Shown: positions 35,679 to 45,040 of the stretch, in pieces
How positions within the stretch are numbered: position 1 is the first letter of the stretch
Layout of the letters: each line of letters starts with the position of its first letter
NCBI RefSeq assembly: GCF_000626715.1
Contig: NZ_AQRA01000006.1
Coordinates: 186,001 to 250,000, forward strand
Direction of reading: 5' to 3'
Origin: Aquimarina atlantica
Lineage (GTDB): Bacteria > Bacteroidota > Bacteroidia > Flavobacteriales > Flavobacteriaceae
DNA: 64,000 nucleotides
Program-made: the position numbers and the translations under genes
Notes under the pieces: generated by a model
Told to the model about the DNA's origin: nothing
Seen by the model: only the letters and a program-made list of their open reading frames with translations
The model's database searches: none

Positions 35679-38048
35679 TTATAGTATGCCTCCGCCAGAT
35701 TTTTCATTATTATCTCTTCGTTTTCTTGAAACTTTTCTATTTTTTCCACTTCCGAATCGATAAGACAATCCTAAGAAAACAGTTTGCGTTTCACCTTGAA
35801 ACTGTCCGTTTTGAGGATATGGGTTGTTTGCAGAAAACCTGAAACGCATTGTGTTAAAAATATCATTAAAGTTAATACTGGCTGTACCTTTACCTTTTAA
35901 GAAATTATAACGAGCTCCTGTGTTTACAAAATAAAACGGCTTGGTTTTAAATAATATGCCTTCTTGTTCTCCTCTGTAAAATCCAAATACCTGGAAAGTC
36001 AAGTTTTTTGTCGCTTTAAAACTATTGTTAAGTCTAAAATTATATACTACAGCATCTACTTCTCTATTGATATTATCTACTACTCCTTTTTGCGTTTGCG
36101 AATACAGGTCAAAACTGGCATTAAAACTCCACCATTTTGTAGCTCTATAGTTACTAGATACCTCGACTCCATAAGAAGAATTATTATCAAAATTTTTGAA
36201 TGTTAATATCTGACCTTCTTCAACATCTGGATTTTCTATAAGAGCCTGACTTATTTCATCATTGATAATTCTGTAAAATACTCCACCGGTTATCGATCCT
36301 TTTCCTAATTTTCGTGTGTAGTTCGCTTCTATAGAGTTAGTAAACTGAGGATTCAGTTCTGGGTTCCCGATAGAAACTATTCTTGGTGTACTCCATTCAC
36401 GTATAGGGTTTACCTGATTTAACCCAGGTCGATCTATTCGTCGGCTATAACTTAATTGGTAACTATTTTTCTCTCCCGGAGTATAACTGATAAAACCAGA
36501 AGGATATACAGTGAAAATATCATCTTCAAATATTTTTACGCCATCAAAAACAGCTTCAACTTCGTAGCTTTCTAGACGTGCTCCTAGCTGATAGGACCAT
36601 TTTTCAAAATTTTGACCGTATGTACCATAAAAAGAATGTATGTTTCGGTCGTAATTATATTTTGAATTTGCGAAAAGTGTAGAACGATAGTCATTATCTG
36701 TTCTTCTTAAACGAGTTTCATATCCTAATTCTAATTTGGTCTTTTCTGATAATGGGTTTACATAATCAAGGTTTATTGTAGTGTTTTTTCGCTCATTATT
36801 AATAAGGTCATTATAACTTGTAAACGATCCATCTCCTCCTACAAAATCAAAACGGTCATCGCTATCACTTTCAAAAACGTTATAATCAACTTCTAGCTCT
36901 ATATTGTGTCCTTCTTTTTTAAAATCATGTTTATAATCGAAGTTATAAGTAGAACCTTGGTTGTCACTATCACTTAATAGTCGTTGGGATAAATCATTTT
37001 GATCATTATTAAAAAAGGTGATATCTGTAGTTCCGTCGGTAAGTCCGTCAAACAAATTTTGATTGGTATATACCGAGATGGTATTATGGTCATCGATAAA
37101 ATAATCTAAACCTATTTTAAATAAATGAGACTTATTATTATCTAAGAATTTAAAATCTGTTTGGTAATTTTGATCTTGTCTAAACACACCTCCTGCATTT
37201 TGTCGCTTAGTGATGTTATTACCATAATTACCATAAAAGTTAACTTTTCCGGCTCTGTAATTTAAATCTATAGAGCTATTAAAACGAGCATTTTTATCAA
37301 AGTTAAGCCCTAGATTAATATTACCATTAAAACCTATATTGCTATTCTTATGTAATACGATATTAATGATACCACTCATTCCTTCAGGATTATATTTAGC
37401 AGAAGGATTAGTAATCAATTCTATCTTCTTAATAGAAGTAGAAGGGATTTGTTTTAATAATTGTGTAGCATCAATATTAGTAGGTTTACCATCTATTAGG
37501 ATACGCACATTTTGATTTCCGCGTAGTGCGATATTACCATCTTGATCTACATTAACCGATGGGATATTATTCATGATTTCTGAAGCAGTTCCCCCGGTCG
37601 TAGTAAGGTCTTTCCCTACATTTATAACTTTACGGTCGATTTTTTGTTCTATTGTTGTTCGTTCTGCAACTATAGTTACATCATCTAAAGATTCGGCTTC
37701 TTCTTCTAATGATATGGTACCAACGTTGATATCCTTATTTTTTTTAGAAATTTCGACAGGTTGAGAATACGTTTTGTATCCTATAAATTGTACTTTTAGT
37801 GTATAATTTCCTTTTGGTATATCAGAAATAGAGAAATCTCCATTATCGGTACTAATACCTCCACTTATAATTTTATCTGCACCATCATGAATTGCTACAG
37901 TAGCATAAGGTATGGGTTGCTGTAGGTTTTTGTCTATTACTTTTCCTTGTATAGTACCTACTACAGCTTCATTACTTGGTTGTGCTGTTAGGAATAGACA
38001 CCAAAATGAGAAAAATAATAAAATTACTTTTTGATTGATTGTTTTCAT
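35679..38048 (-). CDS. Outer-membrane beta-barrel receptor with carboxypeptidase-like plug (TonB-dependent-receptor fold)
   Basis: 789 aa from Met at 38048 (the frame runs to 38123, but the signal peptide MKTINQKVILLFFSFWCLFLTAQ begins here). A carboxypeptidase-regulatory-like domain (about 40-120, IQGKVIDKNLQQPIPYATV) precedes the plug (NVGKDLTTTGGTASEIMNNI..., ALRGNQNVRILIDGKPT) and a long barrel rich in YxxxxNxxF strands. The barrel is of the OMP_b-brl_3 type, close to TonB-dependent receptors but with no SusD partner nearby. The short basic Gly-rich tail is RRDNNEKSGGGIL. A 9-bp dyad lies 39-60 nt upstream of the start. Confidence 0.87.
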   Translation of the reverse strand: MKTINQKVILLFFSFWCLFLTAQPSNEAVVGTIQGKVIDKNLQQPIPYATVAIHDGADKIISGGISTDNGDFSISDIPKGNYTLKVQFIGYKTYSQPVEISKKNKDINVGTISLEEEAESLDDVTIVAERTTIEQKIDRKVINVGKDLTTTGGTASEIMNNIPSVNVDQDGNIALRGNQNVRILIDGKPTNIDATQLLKQIPSTSIKKIELITNPSAKYNPEGMSGIINIVLHKNSNIGFNGNINLGLNFDKNARFNSSIDLNYRAGKVNFYGNYGNNITKRQNAGGVFRQDQNYQTDFKFLDNNKSHLFKIGLDYFIDDHNTISVYTNQNLFDGLTDGTTDITFFNNDQNDLSQRLLSDSDNQGSTYNFDYKHDFKKEGHNIELEVDYNVFESDSDDRFDFVGGDGSFTSYNDLINNERKNTTINLDYVNPLSEKTKLELGYETRLRRTDNDYRSTLFANSKYNYDRNIHSFYGTYGQNFEKWSYQLGARLESYEVEAVFDGVKIFEDDIFTVYPSGFISYTPGEKNSYQLSYSRRIDRPGLNQVNPIREWSTPRIVSIGNPELNPQFTNSIEANYTRKLGKGSITGGVFYRIINDEISQALIENPDVEEGQILTFKNFDNNSSYGVEVSSNYRATKWWSFNASFDLYSQTQKGVVDNINREVDAVVYNFRLNNSFKATKNLTFQVFGFYRGEQEGILFKTKPFYFVNTGARYNFLKGKGTASINFNDIFNTMRFRFSANNPYPQNGQFQGETQTVFLGLSYRFGSGKNRKVSRKRRDNNEKSGGGIL

Positions 38049-38086
38049 CTGAACGTTTATTTGATTGATAATTGTTATGCATTGTA

Positions 38087-38108
38087 CTTTGTATTGCCTA
38101 ATACAAAG
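38087..38108 (-). promoter_or_regulatory. 9-bp inverted repeat upstream of the outer-membrane receptor gene
   Basis: CTTTGTATT (38087-38095), GCCT, AATACAAAG (38100-38108): a perfect dyad centred about 50 nt before the start codon. It could be an operator or a leader hairpin. Confidence 0.5.
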
Positions 38109-38218
38109 CGTGATTGTTTCCAAAATTTACACATTGATTAATTGTGTTATACGTGTAAGACGACCATAAGCCTATTCTGTTACACCTTATTTTAACTTTA
38201 ACAAAATATTAAATAATT

Positions 38219-38253
38219 AAAAACCGCCTCTACTTGTAGAGGCGGTTTTCTAT
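38219..38253. terminator. Terminator-like hairpin in a divergent intergenic region
   Basis: The stem 38219-38232 / 38237-38250 (core ACCGCCTCTA/TAGAGGCGGT) is flanked by A and T runs in both directions. Both neighbouring genes point away from it, so it does not end an annotated gene; it may end an unannotated short transcript or act in a 5' leader. The rest of 38049-38486 holds nothing else recognisable. Confidence 0.6.
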
Positions 38254-38486
38254 AATAACCAAATAGTAACACTAACCATCAACTATGAATAAAATTTGAT
38301 TATTATAAAGTAACTAACTAACTAAATTTATGAAAATTCATATCTTTTATATGTAAGACGAAGTGCTTTGATTTGTGTTACATTTATCTTTTATTTTTAA
38401 CAATTTTCAGGTTATTTTTAACGTTTAAGTCTTTATTTGGCGTCCTAATAAACTTATTTTTCCTGTTTTAAATTCAAATACAGTTT

Positions 38487-38849
38487 ATGGATAAAAAAAC
38501 ATTGGTACTGGGAGCGTCCTTAAAAGTAGATAGATATTCGAACTTAGCTATTCATAGACTGGTAACTCATGGTTATGAGGTTGCTGCTGTTGGATTAAAA
38601 AAGGGAGAAGTTGCCGGTATAAAAATTGAAACGGATATAAATGATGTCAATAGTATAGATACAATTACTCTGTATTTAAATCCGCTTAGACAACAACCTT
38701 ATTATGATGACATCATAGGACTAAATCCCAGAAGAGTAATTTTTAATCCCGGGACAGAAAACCCAGAATTTTATCAAAAACTTAAAACGGCAAATATTGA
38801 AGTAGAGGTAGCCTGTACGCTAGTATTACTTTCTACGAATCAGTATTAA
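38487..38849 (+). CDS. CoA-binding domain protein
   Basis: 120 aa, a single Rossmann-like CoA-binding domain. The N-terminal KKTLVLGASLKVDRYSNLAI and the GYEVAAVGLK segment, then NPRRVIFNPGTENPEF, match the small YccU/CoA_binding_2 family, whose role is poorly known (possible CoA sensing). No signal peptide. Its last 24 nt overlap the end of the convergent symporter gene. Confidence 0.87.
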   Translation: MDKKTLVLGASLKVDRYSNLAIHRLVTHGYEVAAVGLKKGEVAGIKIETDINDVNSIDTITLYLNPLRQQPYYDDIIGLNPRRVIFNPGTENPEFYQKLKTANIEVEVACTLVLLSTNQY

Positions 38850-40337
38850 AATAGCAGACAATAATAATCCTAAAAAGGTTAGGCCTCCATTAATTATAAG
38901 TATTTCAAAACCTATTTGATAATATAATTCTGCAGCTATTTTTTCTGAAACTGTCCAAGAATTTTTAGTAGAGAAATAAACATATAATTGAGATGATAAG
39001 TTGATGATTATGGATGTTATTACTGAAATAATGCAAATGATAGGAACCAATTTATCTTTTACTTTTAATCTCGTAAATAGCCCAAATGCATATAAGCCTA
39101 GTAATGGTCCGTAAGTAAAACCTGCGAATTTAAAAAGTTTCTTAATTACACTTTCATCTTGGATAACATATTTAAATATTATAATCACTATAACTAGTAA
39201 TATTGAGAATAGAATATGAATCTTTTTTCGGGTCTTGATCTGATCTGCTGGACTGTATTTTTTCTCTATGTCGAGTATATCGATACTAAATGATGTGGTT
39301 AATGAGGTCAACGCACTATCAGCACTACTATAAGCTGCAGCAATAAGACCAAGTACAAAAAAGATTGCGATACCAAAACCTAATCCGCTTTGTGTAGCAA
39401 TTACAGGAAAAAGCTGATCTTTATGGGCATCAATTCCGTTTTGTGATGCATATTGCGTAAGTAGTAATCCAAGACCTAAAAAAATAAAGTTTACAATAGT
39501 TAATACAATGGTAAACCAAAACATATTCTTTTGAGCATCTTTTAGGCTTCGACAAGTAAGATTTTTTTGCATCATGTCTTGATCTAGCCCCGTCATAACA
39601 ATTGCAATAAATGCGCCTGATAAAAATTGTTTCCAAAAATAATTTGCACTTTTGAAATCATCAAAAAAGAACATTCTCGAAAGATCACTTTCTAATACAT
39701 AACCCAATAAGTTTGACCCTCGAATCCCTAAATCGTCTGATACATAGTATATTGCAACACCTACAGCAATTAGCATGAACAGCGTTTGTAGTGTATCGGT
39801 CCATACAATAGTCTTAATTCCTGATTTAAAAGTGTATAGCCAGATTAATAATATAGTTATGATAACGGTAACCCAAAATGGAACTGCCAAAGCATCAAAA
39901 AGAATAGACTGTAAAACATTTGCTACCAAAAACAATCTAAAACTCGCCCCAACTACTCGTGATAGTAAAAAAAATGAAGCTCCGGTTTTATATGAGTAAT
40001 TACCAAAACGTTCCTCCAAATAGGTGTAAATTGAGGTTAAATTAAGTCTGTAATAAAGAGGAAGTAATACAGTACCAATAACCGTATATCCCAAAATATA
40101 CCCTAATACTACCTGCATATAGCTAAACTGAGAAGCTTCAATCCACCCAGGAACAGAGATAAAAGTTACACCACTTAATGACGCACCAATCATCCCAAAA
40201 GCTACAATATACCAAGGGGACTGTCTATTCGCTTTAAAAAAAGCATCATTTCCTGAGTTTTTTCCTGTGAAATAAGAGATGAGAAGAAGAATCCCAAAAT
40301 AAGCCGCAATAAGGAGTAGGATATGTAATGGTTGCAT
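38826..40337 (-). CDS. Sodium:solute symporter family transporter
   Basis: 503 aa with about 13 membrane helices. The sequence GKNSGNDAFFKANRQSPWYIVAFGMIGASLSGVTFISVPG is the SSS-family start, and the later AAYSSADSALTSLTTSFSIDI segment carries the conserved Na+-site serines. The substrate (sugar, sialic acid, amino acid or other) cannot be told from sequence alone. Located 67 nt from the ABC ATPase gene on the same strand. Its 3' end overlaps the CoA-binding gene by 24 nt in convergent orientation. Confidence 0.9.
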   Translation of the reverse strand: MQPLHILLLIAAYFGILLLISYFTGKNSGNDAFFKANRQSPWYIVAFGMIGASLSGVTFISVPGWIEASQFSYMQVVLGYILGYTVIGTVLLPLYYRLNLTSIYTYLEERFGNYSYKTGASFFLLSRVVGASFRLFLVANVLQSILFDALAVPFWVTVIITILLIWLYTFKSGIKTIVWTDTLQTLFMLIAVGVAIYYVSDDLGIRGSNLLGYVLESDLSRMFFFDDFKSANYFWKQFLSGAFIAIVMTGLDQDMMQKNLTCRSLKDAQKNMFWFTIVLTIVNFIFLGLGLLLTQYASQNGIDAHKDQLFPVIATQSGLGFGIAIFFVLGLIAAAYSSADSALTSLTTSFSIDILDIEKKYSPADQIKTRKKIHILFSILLVIVIIIFKYVIQDESVIKKLFKFAGFTYGPLLGLYAFGLFTRLKVKDKLVPIICIISVITSIIINLSSQLYVYFSTKNSWTVSEKIAAELYYQIGFEILIINGGLTFLGLLLSAILILIRRK

Positions 40338-40404
40338 GAATTTCGGTTAAAAATGAATCCCCAAAATACAAATTAACAACTAACCACAAACCATAAAATC
40401 AAAA

Positions 40405-41091
40405 CTATTTGTTTCTTACATCGCTTTCGATCATCCCATCACGAAGGCGTATAACACGATGTGCATGAGCAGCAACTTCTTCTTCATGCGTAACCAGAAT
40501 AACAGTATTTCCCGCAGCATGAATTTCATCAAAAAGTTGCATGATTTCTAATGAGGTTTTAGAATCCAGATTTCCTGTAGGCTCATCGGCCAATATTATC
40601 GAAGGTTTATTTACCAAAGCACGACCAACTGCTACACGTTGTCGCTGTCCTCCCGAAAGTTGATTAGGTTTATGGTCCATACGATCAGACAGACCAACAT
40701 CTGTAAGTACTTCTTCTGCTCTAACGGTTCTGTCTTTTTTAGAAGCACCTGCATAAACCATCGGTAAGGCAACATTATCTAATGCAGTAGTTCTGGGCAA
40801 TAAATTAAAAGTCTGAAATACAAAACCAATTTCGCGATTTCGAATATCAGCTAATTCATTATCGGTCATTTTACTAACATCATTTCCGTTTAGATTATAA
40901 GTCCCACCAGTGGGTGTGTCAAGGCATCCCAGTAGATTCATTAGAGTAGATTTACCAGAACCAGAAGGACCCATTATTGCCAGGTATTCTCCACGAGCAA
41001 TATCAAGATCAATACCCTTAAGTACATATACTGTTTCCTGACCTAATTGAAAATTTCTGATGATTCCTCTAATTTCTATAACATTTCCCAT
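40405..41091 (-). CDS. ABC transporter ATP-binding protein (MacB/LolD type)
   Basis: 228 aa. Walker [11 protein letters not shown]-loop [15 protein letters not shown], signature [15 protein letters not shown] and Walker [14 protein letters not shown] are intact. The 'GxLxxPTxG' spacing and [10 protein letters not shown] match MacB/LolD-type ATPases that drive mechanotransmission exporters or lipoprotein release. No FtsX-like permease gene adjoins it, so its partner lies elsewhere. It has no C39 peptidase domain and is therefore not a candidate by itself for GG-peptide processing. Confidence 0.88.
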   Translation of the reverse strand: MGNVIEIRGIIRNFQLGQETVYVLKGIDLDIARGEYLAIMGPSGSGKSTLMNLLGCLDTPTGGTYNLNGNDVSKMTDNELADIRNREIGFVFQTFNLLPRTTALDNVALPMVYAGASKKDRTVRAEEVLTDVGLSDRMDHKPNQLSGGQRQRVAVGRALVNKPSIILADEPTGNLDSKTSLEIMQLFDEIHAAGNTVILVTHEEEVAAHAHRVIRLRDGMIESDVRNK

Positions 41092-41305
41092 ATAGTAATC
41101 TTTACAGATGGTTAAGATACAATTTTAGACTATATGACGCAGCAGATAAAAAGTTGTTACACTCTAATTGCAAAATGTTCTTTTGTTTATCCTGTGTACC
41201 ACTCTGGGATAAGCATATGGGTTAAAAGTAAGTTAAAAATTGAATCCCTAATACCCTCCTAATAATACTATGATTTTTGTCATTTTTTGCATTTTATGTT
41301 ACGGT

Positions 41306-41313
41306 TAATTTTG
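41306..41313 (+). promoter_or_regulatory. Candidate -7 box of the PAS protein gene
   Basis: TAATTTTG fits TAnnTTTG. An ATG at 41321 lies too close (7 nt) while the ATG at 41342 gives a normal short leader. Confidence 0.45.
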
Positions 41314-41341
41314 CTTCGGAATGTTAACTAACAAAACAAAT

Positions 41342-41938
41342 ATGAAAGCACTAAAACGCCCCGAACCCATTAATGTAGAGATTGTCTTAGATCCCAAAGA
41401 AACAATCATGAGTAAGACCGATCCTAAAGGAATAATAGAATACGCAAATGATTATTTTATGGAGGTCTGTGGATACGAAGAGCAAGAACTAATTGGTCAA
41501 CCTCATAATGTAATTCGTCATCCAGATATGCCTAAAATTATTTTTAAGTGGTTATGGGAACACTTGCTGGCAAAGAAAAATATACACGCTTTGGTTAAGA
41601 ATCTGGCAAAAGATGGTAGATATTACTGGGTGATTACAGACTTTGATGTAAAACTTGATGACGAAGGACAGATTACTTCTTTTTTTGCACGAAGAAAAGC
41701 TCCGCCTAGAGAAGCTATTGAAAAAATAGATAAACTATACAAAAAACTATTGGCGATCGAACAGGCCAGTGGAGTCGAAACCACAGAAAAATACCTTGTT
41801 GGATTTCTTGAAGAAAAAGGGATGACCTATCATGAGTTTATTGAAGAGGTTTGCTTCTCTGAAGAGACCAAACCCTATGATCCAAAAGAATTACAGTATC
41901 ATAAACGAAGAACGGTATTTTCAAGAATGTTTAGATAA
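41342..41938 (+). CDS. PAS domain protein (Aer-like)
   Basis: 198 aa from the ATG at 41342 (the frame starts at 41321). One PAS domain (about 15-125) with IIEYANDYFMEVCGY, ELIGQPHNVIRHPDMP and KDGRYYWVITDFD is close to the flavin- or heme-type PAS of Aer-like aerotaxis sensors. There is no output domain: the remaining 75 residues are helical and basic, ending FSRMFR. It probably passes a redox or oxygen signal to a partner protein. It is transcribed alone. Confidence 0.82.
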   Translation: MKALKRPEPINVEIVLDPKETIMSKTDPKGIIEYANDYFMEVCGYEEQELIGQPHNVIRHPDMPKIIFKWLWEHLLAKKNIHALVKNLAKDGRYYWVITDFDVKLDDEGQITSFFARRKAPPREAIEKIDKLYKKLLAIEQASGVETTEKYLVGFLEEKGMTYHEFIEEVCFSEETKPYDPKELQYHKRRTVFSRMFR

Positions 41939-42012
41939 TATGATACAATAATTACTTTTTAAAATTTTATATGAGTGGGTAAACTCATGTGATTTAGTTT
42001 ATGTTTAGATGT

Positions 42013-42049
42013 AAAAGCCTAAGGATTACTTTAATCTTTAGGCTTTTTT
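42013..42049 (+). terminator. Bidirectional terminator after the PAS gene
   Basis: AAAAGCCTAAGGATTA (42013-42028) pairs with TAATCTTTAGGCTTTT (42032-42047, one G-T pair), T run following; it also reaches the end of the convergent gene at 42049. Confidence 0.8.
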
Positions 42050-42621
42050 TATGCTCTTATGGTGAAATGTTCTTTTGCTTGTTCGTTTCTAATAAATACA
42101 AAACCAAGATAAAAAGTATCAATAGTTACAGTGATTTTTGGGTGTTCTTGTATTGTTTTCCATAACATGATATTGTTTTCAGATTCATATATAGAATTGA
42201 GTATGATAACACTATCGTTATGAATTATGGATAACAATAATTCTATATCGAAATGAGATTGTGATTGATTCATGTCGAGATAAATCATATCATAATTATT
42301 CTTCGATTGGATATTATGATCAATCTTAACCGAATTATCTATTGATAAAATCTCTGATATCACCTTCGAATTTGTTAAAACAAGCCCAGTTTTAATATCA
42401 AAATAGGGAAGTATGCGATTTAGAAGCTTGGCGGTGCGATATCTAACAGGAATTTTTTTGCCTGCTTTTTTATATATTGATTGTATAGCTATATACGCTT
42501 TTCGTTTTTCAGTATTATAAAAACATCGGGTAACCAAATTATACACAAAAGGAGAATGTACTCCATGTTGATTAGTAGATTTAGAAAGAAATCTGAGATA
42601 TGCTTTTATTTTGAAATACAT
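42049..42621 (-). CDS. Degenerate class I SAM-methyltransferase-like protein
   Basis: 190 aa. The N-terminal YLRFLSKSTNQHGVHSPFVYNLVTRCFY block is shared by flavobacterial proteins annotated as class I SAM-dependent methyltransferases (from memory). The expected glycine-rich SAM loop is not visible; the region TGLVLTNSKVISEIL is divergent. The acidic YDMIYLDMNQ segment resembles motif IV. It may be inactive or use an unusual site. It lies 43 nt downstream of the ABC-F gene on the same strand. Confidence 0.6.
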   Translation of the reverse strand: MYFKIKAYLRFLSKSTNQHGVHSPFVYNLVTRCFYNTEKRKAYIAIQSIYKKAGKKIPVRYRTAKLLNRILPYFDIKTGLVLTNSKVISEILSIDNSVKIDHNIQSKNNYDMIYLDMNQSQSHFDIELLLSIIHNDSVIILNSIYESENNIMLWKTIQEHPKITVTIDTFYLGFVFIRNEQAKEHFTIRA

Positions 42622-42664
42622 TTTTTAGTCTAAATCAAAAATCTAACACTATTTGTTAACCATG

Positions 42665-44533
42665 TCATTCTTCCATTTTTTCAGAAAGTTCAAACCATCG
42701 CATTTCATTTTCCTCAATTTCCTGAATGATTTTCTGAAGTTTTTTGGACTCGGTATTTATTTTTTCTTCGTCTAGATTACCTTCGGCAAAAAGGTTTTCG
42801 ATTTCCTTTTTTTGCAGCTCTAATTTTTTAAGCTCTCGTTCAATTTTGTTGAATTCTTTTTGCTCATTATAAGAAAGAGCAGCCTTATTGTCTTTTTTCC
42901 AGGTGTTTTTAACTTTTGTTTCTGTAGGATCAGATGTTTTTACCTCGGGCTCTTTACTGTCTTCATAAATACGATAATCTGTGTAATTACCAGGAAAATC
43001 CTGAATAACACCATTACCTCTAAACACAAATAAGTGATCTACGATCTTGTCCATAAAATAACGATCATGAGATACTACAATCAAACATCCCGGAAAATCT
43101 AATAAGAAATTTTCAAGCACATTAAGCGTTACAATATCTAAATCGTTGGTGGGTTCATCAAGAATTAAAAAATTAGGATTCTGGATTAAAACCGTACATA
43201 GATATAACCTTTTACGTTCACCTCCACTTAATTTTTCTACAAAATCATATTGCTTTTTACGGTCAAATAAAAAGCGTTCAAGCAGTTGTTGTGCAGAAAT
43301 TTGCCTTCCTTTTTTTAATGGGATATAATCTCCGAATTCTCGAATTACATCGATAACTTTTTGACCTTCTTTAATGGTAATACCACTTTGTGTATAGTAT
43401 CCAAATTTTATAGTATCACCAATCACAATTTTTCCATGATCAGGAGGTATAGCACCTGTAATCATGTTTAGAAAAGTAGATTTACCGGTTCCGTTTTTAC
43501 CAATGATACCAATACGTTCTCCTTTTTTGAAAACATATTCGAATTGGTCTAACAAGATAAGGTTGTCGAAACGTTTAGAGATTTTATGAAGTTCGAGGAT
43601 TTTACTCCCCATACGTTCCATATTAATCTCGAGTTGAACTTCGTGATCGTTGCGACGTTTATGAGCACGTTCTTTGATTTCATAAAAATCATCGATTCTG
43701 GATTTAGATTTGGTAGTACGCGCTTTTGGTTGGCGACGCATCCAGTCTAATTCTTTTTTATAAAGTTGCTTGGCTTTATCTGTTGTAATTTGCTCATTTA
43801 TAATTCTAGCCTCTTTATTGGCTAAATAATAGGCATAATTACCTTTGTAACTATAGAGTTGACCATTTTCTAACTCTATAATCTCATTACATACATTTTC
43901 TAGAAAATAACGATCATGAGTTACCATGAATAACGTAAAATTTTCTTTGGCAAAATATTCTTCTAACCATTCTATCATTTCTAAATCCAAATGGTTAGTA
44001 GGCTCATCAAGATATAATAGATTGGGTTTGCTTAATAATATATTAGCAAGGGCTAATCGTTTCTTTTGCCCACCAGATAATTCACTTACCTTTTTAGTAA
44101 GGTCTTCTAGCTTAAGTTTAAAAAGTATTTGTTTATACTGCGTTTCAAAATCCCAGGCATTAATAGCATCCATTTTTTCAAATGCTTGCTGATAGTTTTC
44201 TACATCATCGGGATTTAACAATGCTTTTTCGTAAGTATTAATTACTTGAAGAATATCATTGTCTGAGGCAAAAATGGTTTGTTCGATAGTAAGAGCAGGA
44301 TCCAGATTAGGCTCCTGAGGTAAAAAAGCTACTTTAAGGTTTTTGCGATATACAACCTGGCCTTCATCGGGTTCTTCATCACCGGCAACAATATCAAGGA
44401 GAGAAGTTTTTCCAGTTCCGTTTTTGGCGACAAAACCAATTTTTTGCCCTTCGTTGATTCCGAAAGAAATGTTTTTAAAAAGGATACGTTCTCCGAATCC
44501 TTTGGCGATATTTTCTACTGATACGTAATTCAC
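42665..44533 (-). CDS. ABC-F family ATPase (Uup-like)
   Basis: 622 aa with two ABC domains. Walker A motifs are AKNGTGKTS and GKNGTGKST, signatures LSGGQKKRLALAN and LSGGERKRLYLC, Walker B LYLDEPTNHLD and LILDEPTNDLD. A basic linker lies between the domains and a C-terminal coiled coil (about 545-622, KIERELKKLELQKKEIENLF) is the Uup hallmark, implicated in ribosome or DNA-structure binding. No membrane segment. Translation starts at a GTG; the following NYVSVENIAKGFGER matches the family start, so no longer form is expected. Confidence 0.92.
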   Translation of the reverse strand: MNYVSVENIAKGFGERILFKNISFGINEGQKIGFVAKNGTGKTSLLDIVAGDEEPDEGQVVYRKNLKVAFLPQEPNLDPALTIEQTIFASDNDILQVINTYEKALLNPDDVENYQQAFEKMDAINAWDFETQYKQILFKLKLEDLTKKVSELSGGQKKRLALANILLSKPNLLYLDEPTNHLDLEMIEWLEEYFAKENFTLFMVTHDRYFLENVCNEIIELENGQLYSYKGNYAYYLANKEARIINEQITTDKAKQLYKKELDWMRRQPKARTTKSKSRIDDFYEIKERAHKRRNDHEVQLEINMERMGSKILELHKISKRFDNLILLDQFEYVFKKGERIGIIGKNGTGKSTFLNMITGAIPPDHGKIVIGDTIKFGYYTQSGITIKEGQKVIDVIREFGDYIPLKKGRQISAQQLLERFLFDRKKQYDFVEKLSGGERKRLYLCTVLIQNPNFLILDEPTNDLDIVTLNVLENFLLDFPGCLIVVSHDRYFMDKIVDHLFVFRGNGVIQDFPGNYTDYRIYEDSKEPEVKTSDPTETKVKNTWKKDNKAALSYNEQKEFNKIERELKKLELQKKEIENLFAEGNLDEEKINTESKKLQKIIQEIEENEMRWFELSEKMEE

Positions 44534-45040
44534 AATTTTTTATAAAGTTGCAAAGGTACAAGGTTTATAAGTTACAATGAAGCAAAGTTTTGAAGTTTCT
44601 GTGTTGTGAAACGATAAACAGGAAATTTATTATCGTATTTAATGTTTTGTAGCGGTTAACTTAACTGTCTTTTTATTTATTAAAATAAGAGATTGTGTAT
44701 TGTTGTAATTCAAAATAAATTCATTTAATCAATAGGGTAATTTTTTTATGAAACGAAGTAATTTAGGATTGGTTACAGTAGCTTAAATACGAGTTGTAGG
44801 AATTTTTATATCTTGCAGAGATTATTTACACACTACAATCATTTTTTATTAGGGCAATACACGGGGAAGATATATGTTGGATTATATTTAATTTTTAAAT
44901 GATAAACGTAAGAGTTTGGTAGAGATAGTGTTATGTCGCTTTTTAGATGTTACACTTGTTATGCAGATTTTTATACGTTTAATATTAAAGTTATTATTAT
45001 TTTAAACAATTAATATATTACTTTTTTTACCTACTAATAA
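44534..45040. other. 507-bp divergent intergenic region, nothing recognised
   Basis: A/T-rich region between the ABC-F gene and the lectin-domain gene. I see no coding frame of useful length, no hairpin with a T tract and no match to the peptide-associated elements. It presumably holds the two divergent promoters. Confidence 0.4.

Noticed and set aside
40405..41091. ABC ATPase as exporter of the GG peptides
   Set aside because: It is a MacB/LolD-type ATPase without a C39 peptidase or membrane domain and is not near a peptide locus.
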